Shown: in pieces, positions 33,343 through 45,376 of the stretch
Layout: each line of letters opens with the position of its first letter
Position numbering within the stretch: the first letter of the stretch is position 1
Assembly (NCBI RefSeq): GCF_012489685.1
Contig: NC_080044.1
Location: forward strand, 44,082,964 to 44,146,963
Direction of reading: 5' to 3'
Length of the DNA stretch: 64,000 nt
DNA from: Lotus japonicus
Taxonomy: Eukaryota > Streptophyta > Magnoliopsida > Fabales > Fabaceae
Made by a program: the position numbers and the translations under genes
Notes under the pieces: model-generated
The model's input: only the letters and a program-made list of their open reading frames with translations
Told to the model about the DNA's origin: nothing
Databases searched by the model: none

Positions 33343-34868
33343 TCATACTGGACAAAAGTCCATATTCAGATTTTTCAGTATAAATTTAAATCTATCTTCT
33401 GCTAAGGGCTTTGTGAAGATATCTGCCCATTGATGGTCAGTACCAATAAACTTCAGAATAAGTACGCCCTTCTGAACATAATCTCTAATAAAATGATACT
33501 TTACCTCAATGTGTTTAGTCCTTGAGTGTAAGATTGGATTCTTACTGAGTGAAATTGCAGCAGTGTTATCACAATAGATTGAAATGTTGCTCTCAAGGAT
33601 TTGATAATCCTCTAGCTGATGTTTCATCCAGAGCATCTGAGTGCTACAAATAGCTGCTGAGATATATTATTCATCTGCAGTGGATATTGCAATAGTAGAC
33701 TGCCTTTTGCTTGCCCATGAGACTAGGTTACTTCCCAGAAATTGACAATTTCCAGAAGTACTCTTTCTTTCAGTTCTATCTCCAACATAATCAACATCAC
33801 AATAACCTCAAAGCTTATACTCTGATGTTTTCTTATACATCAAGCCGAGGTTAGTGGTACCTTTCAGATATCTAAGAATTCTCTTAACAGCAGTTAAGTG
33901 GGTTTCTCTAGGATCTGATTGGAAACGAGCACATAAATGTACACTAAACAAAATATCTGGCCTAGATGCAGTTAAGTATAGAAGTGAACCTATCATTCCA
34001 CGATATAGCTTCTGACATACTTTCCCACTGGCATCTTCTTTCTCCAGAATGCAAGTTGGATGCATAGGAGTCTTAGCAATTATTGATTCTGTCATATTGA
34101 ACTTCTTTATAAGTTCCTTTGTATACTTGCTCTGATGGATGTAAGTAGCTTCTGGTTTTTGATCAACTTGTATTCCCAGAAAGTACTTGAGTTCTCCCAT
34201 CATACTCATTTCAAATTCAGCCTGCATAATCTCAGAAAATTCTTTGCAAAGAGATGGATTAGCTGATCCAAATATAATATCATCAACATAAATTTGCACA
34301 ATTAAGATATCATCTTTGTAAGTTTTGCAAAAGAGAGTTGTATCTACTTTACCCCTTACAACCTAATTTCCAGAAGGAATGAGCTGAGTCTCTCATACCA
34401 TGCTCTGAGAGCTTGCTTCAAACCATAGAGTAATTTCTTCAATTTGAAAACATGGTCAGAGTTCTTCTCATCTTCAAAACCAGGAGGTTGGTGCACATAT
34501 ACTTCCTCTGAGATGTATCCATTCAGGAAGGCACTCTTAACATCCATCTGATGAAGGATTATGTTGTGATTCACTGAGAAGGAGACCAGCAGTCTGATTG
34601 CTTCCAATCTTGCTACTGGAGCAAATGTTTCAGTATAATCTATTCCTTCTTCCTGACTGTAGCCTTGAGCAACTAGTTTTGCTTTGTTTCTGACTACATC
34701 TCCTTTTTCATTCAGCTTGTTTCTGAATACCCATTTGGTTCCAATGATGTGAGCGCCTTGAGGTTTCTTGACAAGGTTCCAAACATCATTCTTGGAGAAT
34801 TGATTCTTCTTCCATTGCCAAAATCCAGTCTTTGTCTTGAAGAGCTTCATCAATTGATTTTGGTTCAA
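33343..34868 (-). pseudogene. pol: Reverse transcriptase-RNase H of Sirevirus A, broken
   Basis: Fragments in order on the minus strand: RT start with [20 protein letters not shown] and [13 protein letters not shown] (34868-34356), a frame break at about 34356, RT catalytic IYVDDIIFGS (about 34279-34290) followed by ELKYFLGIQV and MIGSLLYLTASRPDI (34299-33808), a stop near 33806, and a degraded RNase H with a TAA in ISTADE*YISAA (about 33667) then IYCDNTAAISLSKNP and the end ADIFTKPLAEDRF (33636-33343). The YVDD box and TASRPDI are diagnostic of Ty1/copia RT. At least three lesions make it non-functional. Confidence 0.92.
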
Positions 34869-35457
34869 TTAAGGAAATCAATCCCTTCAGACTAAGTAGA
34901 GTCTCTTCAAAGAGTCTGAATGCTGATCTGGTTCTGATTGGTTCATCTTTGTTTCCCAGAATCAACTCCTTAGGGTGAGAGGCAACAATTTTGCTCTTCT
35001 TTTGAGGCTGTGGATCAGAGGGACCAACTTCCTCTGGAGAGTCTTCTTCTGGTTCAGCTTCCTCTGGAGCTTTGCCTTTGTTAGAAACATTAATACTCAT
35101 ATCTGCAAACTTTTCAACTAGCTTTGGCTGATCAGAGTCAAGCTTATCTTCAAATCTAACATGAATAGATTCTTCAATAGGTTTAGCATCAGTATTATAA
35201 ATTCTAAAACCTTTAGATCGTTTAGAGTAACCAAGTAATAGACATTTAGAAGATTTAGAATCAAACTTATGTAATCTATCCTTAGTACCAGAACCAACAA
35301 TTTTACCCTTCTCATTTCCTCCAAAGCCAACTTCGCCTCCAGGCTTAAGTTTTAGCTCTTGGAACATACGCCTTTCTCCCGTCATGTGACGCGAGCATCC
35401 ACTGTCCAGATACCATGATTGGTGTTTCAGTGGAGCGATCAGGGATATCTGCAACAT
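34786..35457 (-). pseudogene. pol: Protease joined to post-integrase linker; integrase core deleted (Sirevirus A)
   Basis: The frame opens before the copia protease active site WYLDSGCSRHMTG, reads to GKIVGSGT, then passes directly to KDRLHKFDSKSSKCLLLGYS, which belongs after the integrase catalytic core. The pre-integrase zinc finger and the D,D-35-E core expected between them are absent, while the reading frame stays open, so this is a clean in-frame deletion. The linker (acidic, EEAEPEEDSPEEVGPSD) then leads to the RT start ([20 protein letters not shown]). With no integrase, this copy could move only in trans before or after the deletion arose. Confidence 0.85.
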
Positions 35458-35491
35458 AGATAATCTTATCCTTAGGTACCCATTTTTTGAG

Positions 35492-37228
35492 TCATTTCTT
35501 GTTAGTTATCCTAGAGGTTCTGATGACCTTGGGTTTCTCAACATGATAATATAAAGGGATTTGAGCATGATATTTAAGCACAGAAGGAGTTCCGTTTTTA
35601 CGAGAGGGTTTAGCAATTTTAGCAGGCAATGATTCAGGCAAAATGGTACCAGAGGGTACGAACTGTTCATGCAGAGGTTTGGCCTTAGGCATAGGAGGCT
35701 CATTTCTACTTGGTCCAGAATAGCCAATGCCACTCATCCCATTTCTGCTAACGCCATAGATCATTGAAGCCATCAAGCTTCTATCTACGCTTTTAGCTAG
35801 GAATCTTTGAAAGGATTTTTCATATTTAGATTCATTCTTTATATCAGAGGCATCACATGCAACAACTTCTTCTAACTTGATAATTTGGATTTTAAGCACA
35901 GAGTTAGAGTTAACTAAAGCATGATTATTTTTTTTAGTTCAGAAATAATTTTCTCATGTTCAGTAGAAGTTTTAGAAACAGCAGTAAATTTCTTTTTCAA
36001 CCTTTTATGCTTAGTCAAGAGAGAGTTATATTTATCCATGATATCAGACAAAGCACATTTAAGTTCAGTGGTTGAGAAGGAAGCGAATACCTCATTTTCA
36101 TCGTCAGAGTCTAGATCTTCCTCTGATGCTGATTCAAAATTAGTTGCTTCTTTTGAATATGCTTCTTTGTTCTTGACAATAGCCATGAGTCCTTCAACAA
36201 CTTCTCCATCAGAGTCAACATCCTCTGACTCTGATTCATCAAAAGTCACCATGAGGCATTTCTTAGCTTTGAAATGCTTCTTTGGCTTCTTGTCCTTTTT
36301 CAGCTTAGGACAATCACTCTTGTAGTGCCCTGATTCTTTGCATTCAAAGCATGTGACTTCCTTTGATGAAGACTTCTTCTGACCAGAAGAAGATTCATTC
36401 TTTCCTTTATACTTTCCAGAGCCTTTGTACTTGCTCTGCCTGTGCTTCCAGATGCGGTTAAGCCTTCTGGAGATCAGAGTCAGCTCATCCTCATCAGAAT
36501 CTTCAGATGCTTCTTCAGATTTTTCTTCTTCTGCTTGGAGAGCTTTAGCCTTTTCACATTTAAATTTCAAGGCTATAGACTTCATCTTCTGATCCTGATG
36601 TTCAGAACGCTTCAGTTCATGACACTTCAGTATGCTTATGAGTTCTTCCAGACTCATCTGATCAACATCTCTTGTGCGCTCCAAGGAAGTTATCAGAGGC
36701 ATCCAGCTTTCAGGAAGGCCTCTCAGAATTCTCATGACATGATCAGCTGCTGTGTAGCTCTTGTTGAGAGGTCTAATTCCAGCAATGAGTAGCTGAAATC
36801 TGGAGAACATGTCCTGAATGGACTCACTGGATTCCATTTGAAAGGATTCATACTTTCTGATTAAGGCCAACGCCTTTGATTTCTTCACCTTCTTGTTTCT
36901 TTCATGGGTCATCTTTAATGAATCAAAGATACCCTTAGCATACTCACGATCTGTGATCTTTTGATATTCTTCGTAAGAGATAGCACTTAGAAGAATGGTT
37001 CTAGCTTTATGATGCAGTGAGTAAAGCTTCTTTTGTTCTGCAGACATCTCTGATCTTGAGATCTTCTTGCCATCAACATCAACTGGACGCTCGTAGCCAT
37101 CCATTATAATATCCCAGAGATCTGCATCAAAGCCTAGAAAGAAGCTTTCAATCCTGTCTTTTCAGTATTCAAATCTTTGCCCATCAAACATAGGAGGCTT
37201 TGCACTGTAGACATCTTTTTGCGCTTCA
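35492..37228 (-). pseudogene. gag: Gag of Sirevirus A, with premature stop
   Basis: The upstream reading (IEAQKDVYSAKPPMFDGQRF) ends at TGA 37162-37164, probably TGG to TGA. The frame reopens at 37104 for 396 codons: a UBN2-type copia gag (RTILLSAISYEEYQKI, SIQDMFSRFQLLIAGI, about residues 35-150), a CCHC zinc knuckle (CFECKESGHYKSDC, near 36311-36351), then an acidic part (ESESEDVDSDGE) and a coiled coil. After a frame change a further 135 codons (35899-35492) lead toward protease. A clear start codon at the expected place is not visible. Confidence 0.88.
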
Positions 37229-37301
37229 ATGGTGGCAGTCGTTTTAGTTTTTCACACCGGCCCGGATCACTAAACACTGTTAGGTGTGGTAATCAGAACT
37301 T

Positions 37302-37316
37302 GCGCTTTGATACCAA
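37302..37316 (-). promoter_or_regulatory. Primer-binding site of element A (tRNA-iMet)
   Basis: Minus-strand TTGGTATCAAAGCGC begins one base after the LTR end and matches the initiator-Met PBS (TGGTATCAGAGC) with one mismatch. Confidence 0.92.
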
Positions 37317-37317
37317 T

Positions 37318-38661
37318 TGAAGGTATGAAAAACGATAGAAATGGGGGTTTGAATAGCGTTTTACAACTAAAAACTCAACCCACTTGAGATTTAAATAAAT
37401 CTCTTCAAACACCAATGATAAAAGTGCAGAGATAAAAGATAAGGAAAGCACACAAATGATTTTATCCTGGTTCACTTGATAAATCCCTCAAGCTAATCCA
37501 GTCCACCCATTAAGGTGATTTCTTCCTTCTTAGAATGAAGGCAATCCACTAATCAGAGTTTTGTTACAACTGCACTTGCTACCTGCAAAGTGACTAACAA
37601 TACACTGACTTAGCTATCACTAAGATTCACTCTCTTAGTCATCTCTAGGATCCGATCAACCTTGATCTCCTAAAGGTAAATCAAACAACTGTTTGAATGT
37701 ATTGGGTTTACAAATAAGTGCTTCTTCAAAAGCTGATAGTAAACACACTTAGTTCTATTTGAAGAAAGATTGCTTAGAAGATTTGAAATATTTCTTGCGC
37801 GTAAATAAGTTTCTTAGACGACATCTTTCAATCTTCAGCCTCTTTATATACTCCAAGGATTAGGGTTTGAACGTTGCTTGGAGATGCTACCGTTGGAGAG
37901 TAGATCTGGAATTTCCAGGTTCTGCTGTGGCTGAATCAGTTAGGTAAGGTCGCCAGGAATGGTACAATTGCTTTTGTACTTTGGATAGCGACATGACCTT
38001 TAACCTTGTTGATTTCTGATCAGAGTGATGCTTTATCTTGGAACTTGTGAAGCTTGATGATCAGAGTTAGAGGGAAGCTTGGATCCTCTGACCTTTGTAC
38101 TTTCTGCTTCTGGACTCAGAGGAGAAGTACTTGGTCTTCAGAGCCAACTTACTCTTGGACTTCAGAGTCTTCACTACTCAGCTTCTGATGCTTCAAAGCT
38201 TCCGATCCTTCAGAGCGTCTGATTCTTCAGAGCGTCTGATCCTTCAGAGCTTCTGATCCTTCAGAGCGTCTGATCCTTCAGAGCTTCTGATCCTTCAGAG
38301 CGTCTAATTCTTCAGAACGTCTGATCCTTCAGAGCTTCTGATCCTTCAGAGCGTCTGATCCTTCAAAGCGTCTGATCCTTCAGAGCTTCTAGTGAGCTCA
38401 ATCCTTATCAGAGCTTGTAATCTTCAGATTTTCTGAAGCTTGATCTACAGTTCAGATTGAACATAGTATGTGCGAAAGCGTTGCAGAGGGTACTCTTTGA
38501 GCATTGTGCTTATGAATCATGTGAGATAGGTCCAGAGTCTTGGCCTGTCATTTGAACACTCAGAAAACAACGTTAGAGTACCATAATTGTTCATACTTAA
38601 TAGTTAACTTGTAATCATCAAAACATAGAGTTGTACTACTAGATCAAAACTTGATCTTACA
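37318..38661 (-). repeat. 5' LTR of element A (1344 bp)
   Basis: TGTAAGATC...CATACCTTCA on the minus strand; partner of 21833-23141. Two extra 17-bp units explain 34 of the 35-bp length difference. Confidence 0.93.
38182..38385 (+). repeat. 17-bp minisatellite, 12 units (5' LTR of A)
   Basis: Same unit as at 22696-22865, two more copies and a different order of cttctg and cgtctg variants. Confidence 0.93.
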
Positions 38662-39449
38662 CATCTGGTAGAACATATGTCCTGCGGTTGCCATAATTTC
38701 AATAGTGTCCTAAATTGTGACATTTTTAGCATTAAATTGTGGCTCTGTTGAAGCATTTTCTCACTCTACCTCTTCCCCTTGTGCCATGGGTGTTATCATC
38801 ACTCACTGGGAGTGCATGCTATGTTGCACTTGTTCTGACAAACTTTTCTCATGAACAACTAGGGCACTTTGCAATTCATCAACATTAATTTTATCAGTGT
38901 CCTTAGACGCTTCAATTGAGTCAACAACATAGTTAAACTTCTTGGTAAAAGTTCTAAGTATTTTCTCTGCGACAGTAACTTCCTTCATGTCATCTCCATT
39001 AATACTCATCATCTTATTCCATAACTCAAGCAAAGTACTCAATTATGGTTTCACCCACTTTCATCTCTATGTACAACTTCAAAATCCTTCCTGAGTTCTT
39101 GTAGAGTTGAACGCTTCACGCTTGATATCCCTTCAAACTTCTTCCTCGTTGAGTCCCATATCTGCTTCGATGTGCTTTTCTCCAGAATTTGTTCAAGAAT
39201 TTTTCTGTTAATGGTTTGAAAAACAAGTAATTCATAACCTTGAGGTCTTTCAGCTTTAGATCCTCGAATTCCTTGAGAGAATTCACAGGGGCACATGAAG
39301 GAGTAATGACAGATTTTCCTTGCAAATTTTCCTACAAGACTCTCTTGCGAACTTCTTTTCAAAATTATGCAGTGTGGAAAAATTCGTAAGAAAATTCGAA
39401 GGTGAAATTTGAAAATATATCCACAAGAAATCTTCGAAGCTAAATCCAC
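38662..39449 (-). pseudogene. Copia gag fragment flanking element A
   Basis: Minus-strand frames at 39449-39051 and 39042-38803 contain TINRKILEQILEKSTSKQIW, KRSTLQELRKDFEVV and EKILRTFTKKFNYVVDSIEA. These are typical of the gag-polypeptide (UBN2) domain of Ty1/copia elements other than Sirevirus. The two frames are offset by one phase. The reading is lost after about 38800, and element A sits just beyond at 38661, so the rest of this older element may have been displaced or deleted. No zinc knuckle or pol follows on the far side (21832 and below). Confidence 0.75.
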
Positions 39450-42190
39450 AACAAAGCGTGCTTCCCTTCGTAGTCCAACTTCCCTTCAAGGTCCAAATAT
39501 CAGTACTGTTTCAAATACTGGGTTAATGACATGTTTGAATCAACCTATATTTCACCAAAACAATTTAGATACTCAAAGATTACTCATATAAGCTTTTCTT
39601 CAGAATTGATTTGAACCTTAAAATTAATTGTAAAATACAAACGAGTGCTAAATCGAACCAATGAGCTTTTTATTATTGATTGCCAAAGTGTAATAGTGTG
39701 TGAAATGTTGATTTTTTTTTTCTTCCTTTCTCTACTGTCTGCCCGTGCCGAGCCAAATGTTTCGTGACTTCTACTTCTTTTTTATTCAAACCTTGATTAA
39801 TATTAACAGTTACATCAACAATATTAATCTGGTCACATCATAATATCGTGTGCTCTCTAAAAGTCTAAACATTCTGGATTGATTAGCTAGCTATCTTTCC
39901 CCTTAAAAAAGTGGAAACTACAATTAATAATCATCAATTCTACGAAATGTAAATAAAGAAGACATTAATTATATATAAATGATGAAACTCCAAAATGAAG
40001 GAATTATTTTCTTATCAGCTTAAATTAAAAGAGTAGAAGGTAATCCAACTCTTAGCTAAGTACGTGAGACTAGCTTGATATATATTATTATGGCATCAAT
40101 CAAAATGAAGTTCTTAAAAAATACTCATCTCTTATGAAGAAAAGTGCAAATATGAGATCCCCATCTTCAAGAAATGTCGTGAAAGGTAGCGCATTTCCCT
40201 CGGCGATAACAACGTGGCTTAACACATGAGTTTTTTAATTTTTTCCTCATTCATTACCTCTTATCCCGAATTCTTTGACCCTCACATTTCCAACCCAAGC
40301 TAAACAAACTCCTTCCATTTTCTAGGGTTTTCCACCACTTTGTCTTTCTTATCATTTTCTTTGGATATGATCACAATTTTAATTTTTTTATGGGGTTCCT
40401 TTTGGTTACATGGCACCAACTTGTTTCACCATCCCCACCAGCCCACCACTTCCCCACAATCTAATCCACTACCTAGCTATTCGTTTACCTTCTTTTTGGC
40501 AATAATTTTTTTTTCTTTAATTTATCTAATACTGTCCTCACTTTATCACAAGCCAAGTGTTGCGAGCATCAAATTTTCAACGATTTATACCTTGCCGTTT
40601 TACAATTTTATTGTGTATTTGCTTTCAAACGTGATTATATTGAATAGTTGATAAGAACCGACATCATGTCACAACAATTTTTAAAAACTATGACGTATTA
40701 ATCCCGTGTGTTTTATTAAGATTAGTGACTCATATTTGTTTGTGCCCTACACATAATAGTGAAGACAATAATTTCTACATTCTACAAATATAATAGGCTC
40801 CTCGGTTGCTTCTTGCGGATAAGCGCGTTCTCTATCGTACGCGTCACTTCGTTTTCGTGTTTTTAAATTTCCATTCAAAGGTGATATATATGTTGTGCTA
40901 GTGAAAGACAATGATTTCTACTAATTAATCCAAATCTTATTTGTATATTTGTCAAAATACTTTGCTTGGCTTGATTAATAAAAAAAATAGTGTTTATCTC
41001 AAGCAAAAAGCTTTGTATAACAACCACCACCGAGTAGCCACCGCTCCTCGATGCTCGGTGGTGTACCGATACATTACTTGTAATTTGTAATGTAGGATTT
41101 GTATTTATATAAAATAAGTTTGTAAATTGAAAAAAGAAGAGTAAAATAGCTGCCCCAAAGTTAGGTGCCAATTCACTGTGAATTTACTATTCTCGTAGCT
41201 AATTTGCAGTAATTTGGTATCAGTGTTTATATTCACCATCCAAAAACAAGTAGAAAATGTGGACCGCGCTGATAGATATCTTCTGCGACGCATACTCGAC
41301 ACTTACTATTTATGATGATTTTCTTACCATCATTAATTGCGAAGTTAAAAAAACTTACAACATGGTTATGGCGATTTAAAACCGTAAAGTTTCACGCTCG
41401 AAAAACATACGTGAAGTTTCTAACAATTTCATGGCCTATAATCACATTTGTATATTTTTGTTTAACTTTACAATATAATTTGTGGCCATTACCACTAATA
41501 TTTTTTTTTGATAAACTATGACGATTTATTGAATAGAAGTACAAGAGGTACTTCAACCACCACTAATATAGCATGAGCGAGTTTTGCATCTAAGAAAGTA
41601 AATGCGAACAATATTTATTGTTATTGTTGATTCAAATAAATTTAGGTTTATGAAATACTGTATGAGTCGACTGAGAAACTAACATATGATTCTCTATACA
41701 AGGGTTTACTCGAGTCAATGTAAGTTTCTAAGATATTCAAAAAAAACTCTTAATGATCGCTAATGAGAGGTTGAGAATGACATAGTTGAAAAGTAAAGAA
41801 AGCAATGAAAAAGGGTAATAAATAACTAAAACCGAAGAAGCATAAAACTTAAAGTAAAAGTTGAAAATGAATAAATAAAGGCTAAAATATGGAAAATTGC
41901 TATTTCTATACTTTCTTTGTGATGTGTTGGGACACCCCTTGTTCTTCCCATTAATTCTATTGGCTTATTAAAAAAAGAACTAAGAAAAATAAACAGAGAA
42001 ATGCAGAAAGTGTGTTTGTTTGATTGATGATTTGATTGTTTGTTATAGAGTTAAATAACTCTTCTCCCTATTTATATGAAGAATTTGGCTGACTATAACC
42101 GTAACCGACATGTAACAGGTAACAAACATCCTAGATTCCGCCGAAGCCACTAAAAATTTTGGGGTGTTGTGTCTTTTCACTCATAGTCAG
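39450..42190. other. AT-rich intergenic sequence
   Basis: No gene, RNA gene or bounded element recognised. The longest frame (40340-40651, hydrophobic) lacks any supporting feature. A small hairpin lies at 41025-41063. The last 200 bp has a TATA-like 'cctatttatatgaag' and may be a fragment of an older LTR into which element E inserted. Confidence 0.6.
41025..41063. repeat. Inverted repeat, 10-bp stem, 19-nt loop
   Basis: caccaccgag and ctcggtggtg are perfect complements in otherwise AT-rich DNA. No T-run follows and no function is inferred. Confidence 0.7.
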
Positions 42191-42558
42191 TGTTCCGTAC
42201 TAGGGAGATCTGACGTAGAAGACTGACAGAAAGTAAACCCTAGCAGAGTACTAAAAATATCATAAAAGGAATATTCTCATTAAATGTTCAAAAGGTACTT
42301 TTTACAAGGTGTTGACCTCTCCTTTTATAGAGGAAGTGATCATGATGTGGACTTTTACTGTATTTGGGCCTGACAACCGGGGCCCAAGTCTCTATGCATA
42401 TAAGACAAATCTAAAGGAATCTTCCAGCTGGCGTGTGGGCCTGACTAAAGGAAGGGCGGGATTCGATGTTGTTCCGTGAATCCCGCCAAGGTGTCTTTCG
42501 TTCATCTGATTACTCGATTTGGGCGGGCATAAGTATCCTTTATGTCCCACCCATTCCA
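42191..42558 (-). repeat. 3' LTR of element E (368 bp)
   Basis: Minus strand TGGAATGGG...AGTACGGAACA. Three substitutions against the 5' LTR. Confidence 0.96.
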
Positions 42559-42575
42559 CATGCCCCCAAGACATG
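42559..42575 (-). promoter_or_regulatory. Polypurine tract of element E
   Basis: Minus-strand TGTCTTGGGGGCATG immediately precedes the 3' LTR. Confidence 0.8.
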
Positions 42576-42946
42576 AGACTTAGGTTCCTTGAGTCGAGAT
42601 GTCTTTAATGCGCTGCCTTACAGTATATCGCCATTCTTTGTAGTCGTGGGCCTGTCGCCGCATTCTTGCTTATGAATTAATCGCCATTTTGCTGTTCCTT
42701 CAATATGGTGCCATTTTCGCGTCCCTTATTACGTTGATATATCGCCATCATCATAACCGTCAGTCACGTCTTTTCAACTGACGCACGTATCCTTGTTTTC
42801 CGGGATTTCGTCATCATTGGCCATGAATGCAGTTTCTAATTGTGCGTCTCGAGGAATTACGTCTTTTCGCTTCGCACCTTTTCAAATTTCAAATCCCACG
42901 ACTCTTCACGATCTTTCCCACTCGTTCTCTCTCTTCCCTTTTCTTC

Positions 42947-42954
42947 TATAAAAA
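42947..42954 (+). promoter_or_regulatory. TATA box of the antisense gene in element E
   Basis: TATAAAAA lies on +, about 170 bp before a consensus splice donor and 272 bp before the start codon. It fits a dedicated antisense promoter. Confidence 0.6.
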
Positions 42955-43218
42955 CCCTTTCCACTTTTCTGAAAACCTTTTTCCTCAGACTTCCTCTGCG
43001 ATTTTCACCTTCTCCTCTTTGAACTCCGGCGAACCTCCGTCACCCCGGCCGTCGTCATTGCGCGGTGCTCTCCCATAGCCGACATCCTCTTTACTCAATC
43101 CTCCACTTCGTCCTCCGGTGAGTCCTTTCTCTTTCTTCTTTCTTGACACTGTTCGTCTTCTTCTTTTTTCTTTCTGCATCTGTTCATCTTCTTTTTATTT
43201 TTTATGAAATTTCTCAGT

Positions 43219-45376
43219 ATGTCCACCCAAAATTTCAGTCTTTCTTCCTTAGAACTCTCTTCACCTTCTACGGAGGGGGAAGTTTCTACCCCCATTGGGG
43301 AAGTTTCTGCCCCCACTGTTATTGAAATTCATTCCTCGCCTTCAACCCACGAGGATTCCGGTCCCGCCGGCTCCGTAGACTCTATTCTTTCCTCCAATGG
43401 AGACTTGTCTTCACCCGAATGGCGTTCCAACGCGCATTTAGTTGAAGATAAATGTCTGTGGCGCTCCATCTGGGGTAGTATTGGAAGCATCAGCTCGCTT
43501 CGAATATCTTCTCAAGGGTTTACAAAGATAAATCCCGCCACCTCTAATAACGAAGATCACCTGTTAAATGTTCTTCCATGTGGCGAGCATGATTGTGTTC
43601 TTTTACGCAAGGAACCTTCTGATGAATCGCCCGACTTCTTTTTTGTTTATGGCTATTTCTTCTTGGATTTGATTATCAAACTCCCTTTCTCGCCCTTTAT
43701 ATGTCACGTTCTCACCTTTTTGAACGTGGCGCCTTGTCAACTCCAGCCCAACGCCTGGGGTTTTATTCGCTGCTTTGAAATTCTCTGTGAACATTTGAGT
43801 TGCACTCCCACCTATCCCTTGTTTTTCCTTTTCTATAAGACAGTCACCACAAAACCTACATCTGTCAAGTGGGTTCCCCTTTTGGCCCGCAAGAACATGA
43901 GCCGATTCACCGCCCTTAAAAGCCATTACAAAGTGTGGCAGAAAAAATACTTCAAAGTTATGGAGTCACCTGAAATGAATAACTTATTTCGAGATTCCGA
44001 TAATAACCCTCTCTTCCCCTTTTACTGGACAAAAAACCCTCGCCGAAAAATATCCGTTTCATACGACGCCTTGGATGAATCTGAGCAGGCCATCGCCGAT
44101 TACCTTCGCACATTACCAGTAATCTCTGGTCATGACTTGATTGAGGCGTCGAAATCCGGCACTTTAAATCAACTTTTTAGTAAGTTTATAATTTTTGCAC
44201 AACTTGTTTTTCTTTTTGTTCATGTACCTCGCCTAATTGATGCTTTCCATGCAGCCACGATCGGAAAAAGCAAAGTTGACGCGAACCCCATCAAGATGAA
44301 GGAGTACCTCGCCCAGTCTACTGCGGCGGCGAAGAAGAGGGCCGCCGAAGCTGAGCAAAAGAAGAAAAATGACGGTGCTTCGGGCTCTGACAACATCAGG
44401 GACCCAAAGCGCCAAAAAACTTCAGGCGCTGCTGGCAGCAGACCTCTTCATCAATCCACACTTGATCCAGCCGGTTTAGCTTCTAAAAGTAATCCGGTGG
44501 AAAAAAAAGAAAGGGAACGACGACGTCCCGCCACCCCACCAAGATTCAAGCATTATCAACCGCCCGCCAACTCCGTTTGGCCAAGCTGGCCCTAGTTCAG
44601 CCACTGGTGGCGAGGCTCCTCCCCCTTTGCTGAGCTTATCAGATCCTCACTTCAACGGGTTGGACTTTATGACTCGTACTTTTGACAACCGGATCCATAA
44701 GGATGTTTCCGGTCAAGGCCCCCCCAATATTGCTTCTGTGGCGATCCATCACGCCCTTTCTGCCGCCAGCACTGTGGCGGGGATGGCTCAGTGTGTAAAG
44801 GAGTTGATTTCAGCCAAGAACCGTCTTGAGAAGAAGGCGGCCGATTACAAGACAGCATATGAGCGGGCTAAGACTGATGCTGAGACTGCCCACAAAAAGC
44901 TGAAATCTGCTGAGGAGAAGTGTGCTAAGTTAACTGATGACTTGGCGGCTTCGGACCTGCTTCTTCAAAAGACCAAGTCTTTGAAAGAAGCCATCAATGA
45001 CAAACATACTGCTATTCAGGCCAAGTGTCTAAGGCTGGAAAAGAAATATGATCGTCTGAATGCATCTATTTTAGGGCGCGCCTCCCTCCAATATGCTCAA
45101 GGCTTTCTGGCGGCCAAAGAGCAGATAAGTGTGGTTGAGCCAGGCTTTGATCTTTCCCGCATTGGCTATTTGAAGGAGATTAAGGACGGCCAAGTTGTTG
45201 GCGAGGATGACGTTAGCCTCGATCTCCTTCCTCAATTTGATGATGAAAGTGAGCCTGAAGAAGAAGCAGATGGCGGAAATGGAAATGGCCAGAACAAGGG
45301 TGAGGACCAAGGAAAGGAAGACCCTCAAGTTGTTGCAGGCCAGGGAAACAGCGCCAACAATGATAACGTAGCTTGA
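43219..45376 (+). CDS. Antisense gene of Tat element E (putative gypsy-type transposon protein), one homopolymer frameshift
   Basis: On the strand opposite to E. A 5'UTR intron (43118-43217, GTGAGT...TTTCTCAG) ends just before ATG 43219 (MSTQNFSLSSLEL). A second intron, 44180-44254 (GTAAGT...TTCCATGCAG), is 75 bp, divisible by three and free of stops, so retention would add 25 residues. The protein has a Ser/Pro-rich start, a conserved middle (PNAWGFIRCFEILCEHLSC) typical of the 'putative gypsy type transposon' family (Pfam PF04195, from memory), then a Lys-rich stretch. An A8 run at 44501-44508 breaks the frame; the next phase (open through 44627, ending at 45376) gives a long coiled coil (KKAADYKTAYERAKTDAETA) and an acidic, Gly/Asn-rich tail. 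Antisense ORFs at this place are known in Tat elements; role unknown. Confidence 0.8.

Larger units (their letters stand above)
21833..38661 (-). mobile_element. Element A: Sirevirus (SIRE-type Ty1/copia), defective, hosting element B
   Basis: On the minus strand: 5' LTR (38661-37318), tRNA-iMet PBS (37316-37302), gag, protease with deleted integrase, RT-RNase H, env-like ORF, antisense ORF, polypurine tracts and 3' LTR (23141-21833). The TSD is perfect: catct at 21828-21832 and 38662-38666. Total span is 16829 bp; without nested B and its extra TSD it is about 11.1 kb. Every coding part carries stops or frameshifts. The domain order (INT before RT), the iMet PBS, the env-like gene and multiple polypurine tracts mark it as Sirevirus. 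Confidence 0.93.

Noticed and set aside
40340..40651. Hydrophobic 103-codon ORF in intergenic DNA
   Set aside because: AT-rich codons give Phe/Leu/Ile runs; nothing else supports a gene.
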